Notes: generated from the sequence alone by a model not told the origin. A stretch of 64,000 bases of DNA from Gymnopus androsaceus JB14 (GCA_009733575.1 ML769580.1:1-64000), one strand, 5' to 3'; positions 1-10,669 are shown, counted from the stretch's first letter. Program-made: numbers and translations.

Positions 1-371
1 AACGGCTAGCGTAAGTGTAAGATAAGAAAAGAGCAGTGGAAATGACAGGACTTACCTGTATAGTTACTGTACCTACTCAAACGGAGAATCTCCGTTGGAG
101 AAGGCGTTGGTAGTCAGATAGAAATGAAAGTATCTTTCATATCTGTAGGCTCGAACACGTGCACGTGTTTCTATCCTTTTTTGCTTGTCGCGCTCAATCG
201 AGCCGCAACTCGCTTTCCTTTCGCTTTCCTCTCCTTCTTGTCCCTGGCTTTCAGGAATTTTAGGCCCCACCCTCCTTCCCTATTAATAAAGCTTACGCTT
301 GGTATGTTTGGGTCTCATCTAAATCATTTCCTTACTAGACCCGGCTAACCTTGTGTACTGGAATTGGTTCC

Positions 372-482
372 ATGGCCTCCTCCGCCCCTCGGAGTGATTA
401 TGCCTCAGCCAGTGATGCTGACGCCGTCGCGAAGCGGCGCCAATTCCATAGACAAAACACTCATTCAATGAATGAGAATTAA
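372..482 (+). other. Short unrecognised ORF (36 codons)
   Basis: A plus-strand ORF opens with MASSAPRSDYAS and ends at a TAA. It is serine/alanine-rich then basic (AKRRQFHR). An AT-rich stretch lies 70-80 bases upstream. It could be the first exon of an unknown gene or chance. The rest of 1-638 shows no convincing coding; it does not contain the missing 3' end of the amine oxidase that finishes at 669. Confidence 0.15.
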
Positions 483-668
483 CTCCTCAAATCATGTATT
501 CATGTAAAAGTTAGTACCTATTCACGGATTGACTAAATCTATTGATACTTACTTCTTGTCAGACAAGAAGTAAGTGTTGATTTAGTATCTCACCTTAAGA
601 TTTACTTTTCTGTTCAAATACGGAACTTACCTTATCACCTATGAACCCAAGAAAATAAAAAGTCGTAC

Positions 669-2897
669 CAAATGGTGCATTCCGACATTAACCCAAGCCA
701 CCAAATCCTCCTGTACGATATCTTCTCCGTCAAAGAACCGATGGAAATCCACTGTAGGTGCCCCTGGTAGATTCATGTTCCACATCGAGCTGGACGAGAT
801 TTCGGTGTCTCTTCGGCGTGAGACTGCCAGATTGTATCGTGCCCAGTTCGCATTATTCAGGAGACGGCGGGAGCCCACGACGGTCTGTGCGGTCGACTGA
901 TTAGTAGCAAGGCAAGAAAGATGACGAGAGCTTACATTGTGTACCGGATTGTATCCCGCATAAATAGCATATCCCCTCGGGCTTCCCCAGCGGTTCTTCT
1001 CCTCCTGGTTCACGATTGCATACCCGCCTTGAAAATTCGCGGGATACTTTAATTTAGATTCGTCCTCTGTTTCGATGATGCGTTTGGTGATCTTTTGTTG
1101 GATCACTGTACTACCCCAGTCGTCGTCTTCTTCCTCGATCGGGTCGAACCAAGGTTGGCGAACAGATTCTTGGGAGGTGGTAGTCTCAAGCAGAGAGTTG
1201 GAGGATCCAACGATATCGAGGTCGACTCTAAGGTAGGAAATAGGCATTGTACCAGATAGCTTTGAACAGTTGAACGTACTTGAAGTTGACAGTGACGTGG
1301 TCATGCAAATTGCCCACTGGAAAAAAAGAAATTAGAACAAGGTAAGAATGAATCGCCGGACTGACTGGTCGTATCCCGAATTCGACCTCCATAACCTTCT
1401 TGAGATGGCTCCCAATATCCACCTTGTAGGTAGCCCGACGCAGAAACGCGCACTTCAATGGTTCCATCGATTTGAAACATATAATCAAACACGTAGTCGT
1501 AGCTGGACGGAGGAAAAAAATCAATCACCATACAAAACGGGGAAAAAGCTGATAAAACTCACTTTCCAATAGTACTAATACTCCGCACCGTCAAGAGATG
1601 GCCCTTGACCGCTCCAAATTCGCCCTCCATATAGCCCGTGTGCCTTGTAACAGGTCTGCCAGTATCCATCTCAAATACACATATTGCCCTTTCCCGCACG
1701 ATGGAACCCAATCCAGAATGCGTCGTAGCTGGAAGGTAGACAGCTTCGAGAGGACAGTCGTAACCTGGAAGCATCTGACTCTTTTCTTAGCTCGCACCTC
1801 AAGAAGCCATTGCTCAATACTGTTCGTCTATCACTGATTCTGTCATCCAATCTGTTCATTGACCAGCCTTCTCCTCACTTAGCTGGTAATGACCCAATGC
1901 AGACCACTACAGCCTGGCAAGACCGATATATTGGTATGGGCAGTGCCGTGCGGGACTAGGAAGAGAATTAAATGCAATGCCGACATACTTGGTAGTGATC
2001 CTCTCTCCTTTCAACCGAATATCCCAAAGGCTCAAGCCCATATCCCGATCGAAACCCAAATACATTCCCCAGCCCATCCACGAAACGTATTGTGTCGCTC
2101 TATCCACTCTAAACTGCAATCCAGAAAACGATACCAGGCGAGGACCAGGAAGGTGGTCTGGGTCTCGCGGTTCGCCAACGCGTTTGCGTGTCGTCCTCGA
2201 GTAATCTTCTGTATCTGGACGGGTTGGTGTGCGAATGAGAGTCCCGTTACGGTAGGCAGAGAGAAAGTCATCCAAGGTGTTATATATCTGGTGGTTATAC
2301 ACCGTCTAATAATCGCCTTTAGTAACAGAAAGATCAGACAAGCAAGTACATACCTTCAGGACTTTCCACAATGATGGATCCGTGCCAGAAACATCTACGT
2401 ACATGAAAAAAGTTGACGGGATGAAGGTAAGGGCCCGGGACATTCTTCCTCCACAAGAACCACATCCTCCTGCGCTTTCCATCAAAACTGAAGGGACCAC
2501 TTGCACCGGTGACCAGTGTATCATTAGCATCTCCTCGAGCCGTTGCTCCAAACAAGTCCTGCGTAGCCTGGTCAGCTACACAGAAAAAGAAAAGAGTGCG
2601 AAATTACCTGCATGGCATCCGAGAGCTCCGGCGTAATAAAGCTCCAAATGCTTTGTGATTCATTAGGATTCACATAACCTCTTGCGTTAAATGGAATATC
2701 ATGAGAGTGATAGATATCCAACGGCTTCATCGTTGTATCATTCCCGACAGGCAGTGGACCAACGAGGTAATCTCTGATAAAAGGAACCTCCTCTCCTCCA
2801 TGATGAATGGTCACTCGAGCGTGCTTTTGTGGAACGGGCCCGAGTCCAGCTAGATAAGCAACTGCTTCGGCTTTGGGTGGATAAAAAGTCTCGAGCA
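669..2897 (-). pseudogene. Copper amine oxidase (TPQ-dependent), broken by an inversion and a frameshift
   Basis: Copper amine oxidases deaminate primary amines using copper and a self-made topaquinone. About ten exons are legible on the minus strand, joined by 45-60 nt introns: 2608-2897, 2354-2567, 1989-2305, 1563-1774, 1366-1502, 1280-1316, 936-1227 and 669-884, plus two exons lying on the opposite strand (1791-1821, 1883-1956). The topaquinone motif TIGNYDYVF is rebuilt exactly across the 1503-1562 intron, the copper ligands LHDHV across the 1317-1365 intron, and the third ligand region reads VNVGMHH. Other family blocks include YLVGPLP, GWGMYLGFDRDMGLSLWD, GYLQGGYWEP and WNMNLPGAP. Lesions: one extra base in a T6 run (2406-2411), the inverted segment, and no recognisable exon for the last ~60 residues after MHHL. 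Upstream of 2897 the N-terminal exons are not recognised. Family assignment is secure; non-functionality is inferred. Confidence 0.87.
1788..1957 (+). other. Inverted internal segment of the amine oxidase gene
   Basis: Two exons of the amine oxidase lie on the plus strand while all flanking exons are on the minus strand. Exon 1791-1821 reads LAPQEAIAQY; a 61-nt intron (1822-1882, GT...CTTAG) follows; exon 1883-1956 reads GNDPMQTTTAWQDRYIGMG then SAVRD. These are exactly the residues missing between GERITT (minus, ending ~1989) and MLPGYDCP (minus, starting ~1774). The Asp in WQDRYIGMG aligns with the proposed catalytic base of the family. Breakpoints fall in or at the edge of the two flanking introns, where short CGCAC/GTGCG sequences face each other. 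Confidence 0.85.
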
Positions 2898-3181
2898 CTT
2901 AGTTGAGGACTCTTTAGCAGACTGTAGCTACCGCGGTCAGCCATGGCTCGTTGAGATAAGGTCTTGGAAAATGTGTGAGTAATCTATGCCGCTTTTATAA
3001 CTGAAGATAAGAACTCGGTATGTTTCAATTCGGAGGAGATAGATGTTATCATAGAAGGCGTCGAGAGTCGAGACCGAGTCTTTGCGCGAGATAGCATCAT
3101 TGAATGAATTGCAAGAGCAAGTACAAACCTACAAAACAATATCTCAAAAAGTCTAACAAACTTCGCTTTTCGACTCACGGA

Positions 3182-3572
3182 ATACAGAATTTCAGTGTTT
3201 TTTCAGCAATCCCGAACAAATCCTGAATGTGGTACTGATAGGCAATTGAGAATTGGGAGTTAGAGTAAATATATAGTAAAAAGAAAAAACTACTCACCTC
3301 CTCCGAGAGACCCGAAAACATTTGGCATTTTCAATAACATTTTCCTCTTCATCGGTTTCCAATCCAGTTCTGCCGAACGTGTAGCTGTCGTAAATATTCC
3401 GCTGATATAGGAATTCAGAAATTGAAATTATGGCGACAGCGGCAGGACGATTTCGAGACCATACAGGAGGCGGAGGTGAGATTATGGGATTGATGGTACT
3501 CGATGCAGTCTTGGATGTTGAATCCGATATATAAAGTTCTTCGTTGGTTTGCCATTCAGAGAGGAGGGGCAT
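3182..3572 (-). other. Exon-like sequence of unknown product
   Basis: A minus-strand reading frame of 92 codons (start MPLLSEWQTNEELYISD) ends at a good GTGAGT donor near 3298. A second short open stretch (QDLFGIAEKTLKFCIP) runs to another GTGAGT donor near 3180. It lies just upstream of the amine oxidase in the same orientation, so it could hold that gene's N-terminal exons, but I see no amine oxidase motif in it. From 2898 to 3180 and from 3573 to about 3930 I see no further supported gene. Confidence 0.25.
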
Positions 3573-4061
3573 TATCTTTCGGTAGGGTAGTCATTAGCGA
3601 ATCCCAACAGCTGGAAACGGAACAGTGAACAGTTGCATAAGGCTACAAAAAAGAAAATCCACAAGATGACTGACCTCGGGATTATATCTCGTTGGATCAG
3701 GTCGAGGACAAGGCTCGTAGATATTCATTTCTGGCTGTCCTGAGACAAAGGACATGAGAGAGCAAAGTTCGGGAGAGTCGAGCCTCGGCGAGAGTGAGCA
3801 CTGCCAGTGAAAATCGCGCCAAAGTCGCGCACTCGGTATTTGTGCTACTGTACTTTACAAGGAATGCCGCGATCCTCTGTCAGTGCCTTTTTGATTTCAG
3901 TGCAGAGCTGCAAGATTCGGGTATTCCAAGTTTTTGAGTAATATATCGAAGAGTAGAATTGAGAACAAATGCGTTCGGAAGTTAATATACAACGATGATA
4001 CATCAGCCCTCTAGAATCAGCTTGAGTTCCAGTGCAGGATTTGTGTAATGCATACCTTGCT

Positions 4062-4389
4062 CTAAAAGTCAGAAACGCGTCCTTTAAAGCTCCAATCTCC
4101 TTCACTATCCTCTCCGTACTTTTTCCCGACTGGTTCAGTTTTAGGTCCACCTTGTTCACCAGTGATTGGGTTGACGGTGATATTTCCTTCCGTTTTAACA
4201 GGAATTTCTGGGAGAGGAGCGGTCGGCAATGCAGGGTTCGGCAGGGATTCAGATTTCTTTTGAAGTTAATTGTAATTCCCGAGGAAGTGGAGGTCAAGAA
4301 GGTCGAGAAAAGGTGCCAATGGACTTTTTAGATAGAGCAGGACAGATAATCTTTGCGCGACAGAAATTTTTAGTCGCTATTGAGAGCAT
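4062..4389 (-). pseudogene. SDHAF4-like succinate dehydrogenase assembly factor, copy A (broken)
   Basis: SDHAF4 (yeast Sdh8) binds flavinated succinate dehydrogenase catalytic subunit in the mitochondrial matrix before complex II assembly. The start gives a short basic, hydroxylated leader (MLSIATKNFCRAKII), as expected for mitochondrial import. The C-terminal family signature is clear: NPITGEQGGPKTEP, a short linker, then GDWSFKGRVSDF followed directly by TAG. Intronless, about 109 codons, the usual length. Lesions: a TGA in the proline run before LPRELQ, and an 11-base gap relative to the 59.8-kb copy that shifts frame just upstream of KKSESLPNPAL. The conserved C-terminus remains readable. 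Confidence 0.72.
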
Positions 4390-4625
4390 CGTCGACATGG
4401 TTTGGAGGAGAGCAGGAGGAGAGATAAAATTGTGAGAAATCCGAAGATGTCCGATCGGATACTCAGGAGATTGACCGAACTATTGCTCGCTATAGTGATA
4501 TTTGCTTCACCTACAGTTCGTTTGTAACAGGAGCATATTCAATGTCCGAGTATATTCCCCACTCCGTTAATTAGTGCTCCTACAAGAATCAAGTGCGTAG
4601 TACATTCAAAGCAAAATATCCGATA

Positions 4626-5182
4626 TAGGGTGGTGCTAATACCTAGGTTCCAATTAACATATGTTAATTAACATGTTAATAACATGTTATTAGCATGTTA
4701 TTAACATTGGCCTCTAAAAGCTATGTTAATGATGTTAATAAGTCAGCGAAGGTCTGTGACTGTGCCCCAGACTCCCAGCAATTACCGGAGTTTGAAATCA
4801 CACTCAGATGATGCTGAAATGTTAGCTGTGGTATTATCCAGAGCAAAAGGCAGTGATTTTTTACTGGGACCAGACTCCAGAGGTTAGATTTGAGAATGGA
4901 GAATCAAAACTTGATCAAAACTTCAAGTTCTAAAGCTCCCTATGCATTTTATGGACCATAAAAGAGCATGACATATACCTTTCAACCAGTTCTGTATCAG
5001 GGTGAACCTTCATTAAGAGGACATGGGAGTACTAGGATGAATTGGCGCCTGGAATTAGCGTCTTAAGCGCCCGTAAGCGCCCATGTTAATAACTGCTAAT
5101 AACTCGTGTTAAACAGGCCCCCAAAGGTACAATGTTAATAGCAATGTTATTAACATGGCCCTGATCAATTAGCACCACCCTA
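4626..5182. mobile_element. hAT-type MITE
   Basis: Terminal inverted repeats TAGGGTGGTGCTAAT / ATTAGCACCACCCTA flank 557 bases with no coding, rich in palindromic GTTAAT/ATTAAC strings (4650-4740). The flanks ATCCGATA (4618-4625) and TTCCGATA (5183-5190) form an 8-bp target duplication with one mismatch, the hAT hallmark. The paralogous block at about 60345 reads ATATCCGACAGTAACC with no insertion, giving an empty site. Confidence 0.85.
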
Positions 5183-5190
5183 TTCCGATA

Positions 5191-5691
5191 CTGTACTATT
5201 TCGATCGGTTCGCCGCACCTTCGTGACCGTGACCACTGCGGCGAAATTCTACATTCGCCATTCGCCATGTTGAGGGTGTGACATGGTAAAATTTCGCCGC
5301 TCCAGCCTAGACCTAAGTATGTGAATAGCTAATTAGATTACATGGCTCTGATAAGGCAGATTATTACTGGATAGAGCCAAGGAGCGGCACCTGAACGGTG
5401 CAATATTTTTGACTCTCCTATGCAATAAACTCACTGGTGCTCAAAATTTTCTGAATATTTCATGTAATAAATCGATTTTTTACTTTCCAAGCTCTACCGA
5501 GAGATCTGTATGTATGTATAAGGTCCAAAATTTGCCTCTAAGGCCAAAATTGTACTGAGAAAAAAATTGAGCTGGATGTGACCATCAAATGGATTCGCCG
5601 CTCAGGATTTGTGACCCGTGACCTAGCCATATTTCGCCTCGCCGGAGGGTCTCTGTGACCCGTGACCGGCGAATCGATCGAAATGGTACAG
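5191..5691. mobile_element. Tc1/mariner-type MITE, copy 1
   Basis: TA (5189-5190) is followed by CTGTACTATTTCGATCG; the other end is the inverse CGATCGAAATGGTACAG followed by TA. The 501-bp interior is non-coding and has repeated GTGACC/TTCGCC motifs. A second copy with the same ends is at 45049-45448. The paralogous site near 60350 is empty. Confidence 0.83.
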
Positions 5692-5752
5692 TAGTACATA
5701 ACCAAACATTCTTACATATCCAATTTCCATATCACGAAGATCCCCTGGTAAT

Positions 5753-6566
5753 TTACATCCCAACCTACTGCTGGCTTTGACCAGCAGAAGCAATGTACAT
5801 TGTTGACCGTGATCCCAAGCTCTGCCTGCAGGAAAATCTGCGTCTGCTGCTGCATCGACTGTCCAGTTGTTGTTTTAGCTGAGGTGAAGGCGACATAAAC
5901 TGCCTTTGGAACTGGTGCGTAGCCGAGTCGTCGACAACTGATGATTTTGCTGCATTAGTGTCTGCGGCGCTGGAGAAAAAAGTTGCAGGGGAGACGCATC
6001 TGCATCTGGGATATCATCAGCGATTGACAGGAGCAGCTGAAGAGATAAGGTAGAATCCTCTAGTCGGATTCACTCATCCAAGCGGTAACTTCAAGGCAGT
6101 AACTTACTTGAGGTTCACGTTTTTATTGTTTATATGGTCGCAAGAAAATGGACGCGGCGCATCATCATAGTCGGAAGCCTCCATTCATGAGCCAGTAGCA
6201 TTGTTGATGCCCACCAGTGCGTCAGAGCAGCGTCTAAGTAAAGGAATCCAGGAGATCCCTTTCGAAGGCACCATAGGAGGAGGCAGAGGCGAGTTTGGTG
6301 GATAATGTACGAGGGTTTGGATACGATGGGATGCAAGGCTGGAGGAAGACATAAAAGAGGATGAAGGGACTGGATTTGGAACCGTGGAAGTAAAAGCTAT
6401 AGCAGAAGGAGAGGACCCTGCTGCTGCTGGCAGTAGTGAAGGGTTGGATGATGAAACTACTCCATTGGTAGCTTTGCTATTCGGTAAGCAATTATTATAC
6501 GCGCAGATAATAATGCTGGGCCATTCACTTGCGCCGGTGACCCGCAGAGATTTTCCAATTTTCATT
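5753..6566 (-). pseudogene. Q/S/P-rich protein gene remnant, copy A
   Basis: Read on the minus strand, this shares several blocks with 60419-61275: a serine/proline-rich region after ATNGVVSSSNPS, an acidic stretch IADDIPDADASPL, and a glutamine-rich tail around LMQQN that in copy B ends SQQRWGGM before the stop. Frames shift between blocks and short indels separate the copies, so both look decayed. The low-complexity Q/S/P tail resembles those of endocytic adaptor proteins, but I cannot name the family. A plus-strand ORF of 160 codons (6384-6866) overlaps; it lacks the same compositional logic and I treat it as a shadow. Confidence 0.4.
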
Positions 6567-7560
6567 GAACGCGTTCGAGGACTCTGTTACACACAGCGTA
6601 AAGATAACATATTCACAACTAAAACACAAACATATTTCGTCGAAGCGCTCCCATCTGTGCTGCAACAAGAGCTGTTTGCCATCATGACTGGAGCTAAACA
6701 ATTGATCAATCATAACTTATCAGTGGTTGTTTCGGTTGCAATGGATTCAAGGATAGAATCGAGGTATGATAAGGAGAATAGAGCGAAGGATGAGATTAGT
6801 GCTGAAGAGGGAGCGTTTGCTTCGGGATCTGAAGGAGCCTGCATGAGGGATACATCAGTGATCTGAGCTACTTTGTTCTCGAACAACCATTCTGAGCTGG
6901 AACGTCTTCTGTGAAGAGCAGCCAGTGGGTCCATCAATTTTGCTTGTTCTTAGGAATGGAAAAAGATGCGCTTCGTTTCCGTTTTAAAAAGCTATGCACT
7001 TTGTCCTGGTCTTGCTCTGGCTCTCCTCATCGTCCTCGTAGATTATCATCCTTTCTTTTCCTTTCCCTTTTGAACATGATATGTACCTCATTAAGCAGTT
7101 GGGGGATGATATTGAGGGGGGCAATATTGAGGGAAGAGTTTGGGAAAGAGCCCAAAGTACTCCAGTATATTCACTTCAATACTTAACTACACTGCCACTA
7201 ATAAAAACGTTGATCCGTGATGTCATATGTCGGTGTTTATAGCAGATACTATGGTTGTTAGGGATCTTCTGATTTCCAAAAAATGCTCGATTGCGAGCAT
7301 TTGGGTCATTCTCAGCTTCTAGCCTTTTCTGTAGATGTTATTTTAATGTCATTCTACTTGATTATCTACTCAAAGTAAGGTCTCTCTGAAGGACTAGTGA
7401 ATAAAAGACAAAAACACCAAATGATTTGAGTGTACTTTAGCATCAAACAGTGAGGAACAGGACAAAAATGTATAGAAACTGCTGGTCCAAGTATATAGGC
7501 AGTTAAATATGGTTCTTTGGATTTCTCATCCCAAATTTCTTGGCAGTCCATTAGGGTTTT

Positions 7561-8444
7561 TGTTGAAAGGATCTGACACTTACAATAGTGATGTCATCGA
7601 TTGACTCAACATGAGTCTTTCAACCCACATCAGGAAAAATGGTCTGGGCCAAGGATAGCCTAGGTAACCTAAGCCTCCTAGGTTACAGGGGCTGGACTTG
7701 GGATGGCCTAGGCAGCCTAGGCCTCCTAGGTTACCTAGGACTATCTCAGGCTGCCTGAGGTTTCCCCAGGTTTCCTCAGGTTTCCTCAGGTTTTCTCAGG
7801 TTTCTCAGGTTTTCTCAGGTTTTCTCAGGTTTTCTCAGGTGACTCAGGTTGTCAAAAGTCCACACCCTAATTCCTAGGTCATCCTAAAGGAACCTAGGCA
7901 ACCTAGGTGGCCTAGGTAGCCTAGGTGTCTTTGAGTTACCTTGAGGTTAACTTCAGGCCATCCAAGGCCCAAACAGTTTTTCCTGATGCATTAATACTCC
8001 TTGAAACACCTTTGTAGCTGCGCTACATAAGGCAACAGCACTGTCTTTGTATTTGCTCAATAAGCATACAAGACACTGTAATTATGCCATTCGCTAGTTC
8101 TATAAATATGATACATACGTTTATGAAGCATATGAACTGTTCAATACAATAGTAGTCGAACGTAGTCGTAATTACTCAATCTTACATCGTACTTACATGC
8201 TGTTGAACCATTATGATCGTACCCTATGCCCTAAGCCACCTTACTATGATACTGTATAGTTGTAGTCGTACTTAGTATAAATACTGTAGGTACTTACCGT
8301 ACTCCTTAGCACACTCAGTTGTACTACTACTAGTCTATACAAGAACTCTTCGCTCTACAACTAGTCCTCTAGACCAGTCTACCAGCTACATAACTAGGTG
8401 AGTAATGCATCTCACCATTTGTTGATCATATGTCTGCTTCAACA
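7561..8444 (+). repeat. 5' LTR of the copia element (with MITE inside)
   Basis: It starts TGTTGAAAGG and ends GCTTCAACA. Without the 361-bp MITE and its 2-bp duplication it is 521 bp, the same length as the 3' LTR. Twelve substitutions separate the pair. Confidence 0.95.
7628..7988. mobile_element. MITE with CATCAGG ends, copy 1 (in the 5' LTR)
   Basis: Ends CATCAGGAAAAA and TTTTTCCTGATG are inverse copies, flanked by CA on both sides (2-bp duplication). The 3' LTR is the empty site. The interior is built of CCTAGG palindromes followed by a tandem array of TCAGGTTTTC-like units (about 7740-7850), with no coding. A second copy lies at 45874-46217. Confidence 0.88.
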
Positions 8445-8457
8445 GGTTATGGGCCCC
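8445..8457 (+). promoter_or_regulatory. Primer-binding site of the copia element
   Basis: Directly after the LTR, GGTTATGGGCCC is complementary to a GGGCCCATAACC anticodon stem-loop, i.e. the CAT anticodon region of an initiator tRNA-Met. This fits half-tRNA priming known for Drosophila copia and yeast Ty5. From 8458 to about 9170 is untranslated leader with nothing else recognised. Confidence 0.6.
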
Positions 8458-9208
8458 GTATTTGCTCAACAAAGGTTGTTACACCATTGCGTCTTTGACA
8501 AATGGTTGATCACATTAACGAACTCATCTGGTCCTACCTCGTAGACATTAGGCACAATGATAAGTGGCTTTGGGTTTAGGTGTAAACAGTAATCAGTAAT
8601 TTGCTTTGTTACCTCCTTTCCGGAAGAGCCTAAAATATATAAGGCTTCTTCAAATTGAACTAACTATTACCTACAATGTATATACACAGGCACTCCACAA
8701 TGAACAAACTTTTGGCAGTTCCTATTCATTTAGGGCTGTTTGTGGGCCGATTCCTGCTCCCAGGTAGACTTCTGCCGCTATGTGAATAATCAAAAGCATA
8801 TGCGCGTAGGCTGGGCAATTGCGAACACGTGAGAGTTTCTTGGCCTCCTACTGTAGTATTCCCCTATATTGCCTTAAGTCCCTTAAACCGCTATTAGGTC
8901 TGAATACTCGCTTTCTGAACCTTGAATCTTAATTGATTCTACTGGTAACAAAAACACAAGTCATGACAATTCAAACACTTTTCTCTCGGCATATGGTTTT
9001 TGTATATAGTTTGGTTCAAACTTACTGATGCGGGATGTGTATGACCCGATCAGAGATGGAAAATGGATGGATATAAACAAACTGCAATCACACCACAACA
9101 AAGTCTAAATGGGTAATCACCGAAGTCAAGTGAATCTGAGATTCATAATCTTGGACATGTCAAACATCTTAATTGATTGTTACTGACAAGTTCATATCCA
9201 GAATCACA

Positions 9209-10669
9209 ATGTCTTCCACTTCTGCAATCAACACTGTTCCCCTCTTTGACGGTTCCAACTATAATGATTGGTCGTCTGGAATGAAGGCTTACCTTCAAGT
9301 CCAAAAGCTTTTCGGACATGCCTCTGGCACTAAGGCTTGCCCTTCTCCCACCGGCAATCCTGTTACCAATCAGGATGCCATCGATACCTGGGATGAAAAT
9401 GACGGTGCCGCCATTGGTGCTATTTCTCTTCACCTGCCTAACCACATTAGGCAAACGGCTGTTAAAGGTACTGCCAAGGAAACATGGAATCAACTTGAGA
9501 CCACCTATGGTACTCCTGGCGCCGCTGGACTCTTCGGAATCTTCCGAGAGGCTATTGGTTTTGAGATCGCTGAGAACTCTGATCTGGCTCTAACTTTGAT
9601 CTTTGGCCGCCTAGATGCCTCCGGCCTTACCTTGACAGAACCAGTTAAAGCCATGATTCTTCTCGCCGCACTTCCTCGAGCTTGGGATGGTTTAGCAATG
9701 ACAATGTTGAGCCAATATACTGGCACAAACCTCATGCTAACTGCCATCATCCCCAAGATTCAGGATGAATACAATTGTTGCCGCTCTAATGCCATATCAC
9801 TCACTTCTCGCCTTTCCACAGTGAACAAGAAGTGTAAATCTAAGAATGCCTGGTCAAAACAAAAGAAGCAGAAGCAAAACACTGATGCATCTGGTTCAAA
9901 CCAACAGGCTTCTTCCTCCGGTGGCAATAATGGCAATAACAATAAAAGCAATCAGAAGAAGAAAGGCAAAGGCAAAGGCAAACCGCACGCCAATGAGGCT
10001 TCCACTGACAATCCACTCCCAGTTGCTAACTTCGCCTCTTTCTCATCCTCCGCCGATCCTCTTAAGAATATTGACCCTTACACAGGCAAACTCAATCCTC
10101 TCCTCAGAGACATGAAGATAGAGGAACAAGAGTTGCCACCTGATTGGGCTCAAACCATCGTCGATGATGGCTTTGCCAGAATCAATGATTATGACAAGGA
10201 AATGTATGGATCTGGCAATGAACATACCTCTTACTGGCAAGTCCCTTTTAATTTCCTTAAAAAGAAAATCTCTAATTCATTGCATTGGATAAACAGATCT
10301 TCTACTATAAATAACAATACTTTGCACAAACATTTGTACCATGCAACTAGTTCTTATTTATTTGATTCTGTACTTAGTCCTGAGCCTCTCGATGAGGCAA
10401 AATATATTAATTTTATGCATGCAATTACTGAGAGTAAGGAACTTCCTGAAAATAATGTAAGAATACAAGCAACAACATATGACATGTCTTGGCTACTTGA
10501 TTCTGGCGCTTACACCACTTTACTCCAAATATTGAAGATTTTGCTGATTACAAGGAATGGAGAAATCCAATTCCACTTGTATCTGCTGATAAAAAATCTC
10601 GTTCGCATGTACTTGGCACTGGAACGGTATACATTCATCACAAAAATGGAACAGGTGTTACCCACATGA
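9209..10669 (+). pseudogene. Copia gag and start of pol (protease)
   Basis: I take the start at 9209 (MSSTSAINTVPLFDGSNY), where the typical gag opening F-D-G-x-N-Y begins; the in-frame ATG 12 codons earlier is less likely. The first ~220 residues are a copia-type gag domain with the W-L-TYG region (TWNQLETTYGTPG). A lysine/asparagine-rich segment (KKKGKGKGK) follows, with no CCHC zinc knuckle visible. Near residue 440 the aspartic protease motif WLLDSGAY appears; a frameshift at about 10520 puts the rest (ending CLISIGQLNQNG) in another frame, up to the hAT insertion at 10780. Confidence 0.85.

Larger units (their letters stand above)
3940..7240. repeat. Segmental duplication, block A (paralogue at 59.69-62.2 kb)
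   Basis: The sequence around the SDHAF4-like and Q-rich gene remnants recurs in the same order and orientation at 59.69-62.2 kb. Shared landmarks include the 3' flank with the CATCAGCCCTCTAGAAT-type string, both gene remnants, and the terminal stretch ending GATGTCATATGTCG (about 7230 here, 62135 there). Block A carries two MITEs absent from block B; block B carries a solo LTR absent from A. Confidence 0.85.

Noticed and set aside
4032..4435. Plus-strand ORFs over the SDHAF4-like pseudogenes
   Set aside because: Antisense to a recognisable family signature in both copies.
6384..6866. 160-codon plus-strand ORF across block A
   Set aside because: The Q/S/P-rich blocks shared with block B are consistent on the minus strand, and this ORF is not kept open in block B.
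7740..7850. CRISPR-like spaced repeats
   Set aside because: The TCAGGTTT units are a degenerate tandem array within a MITE in a eukaryotic genome, with no spacers.
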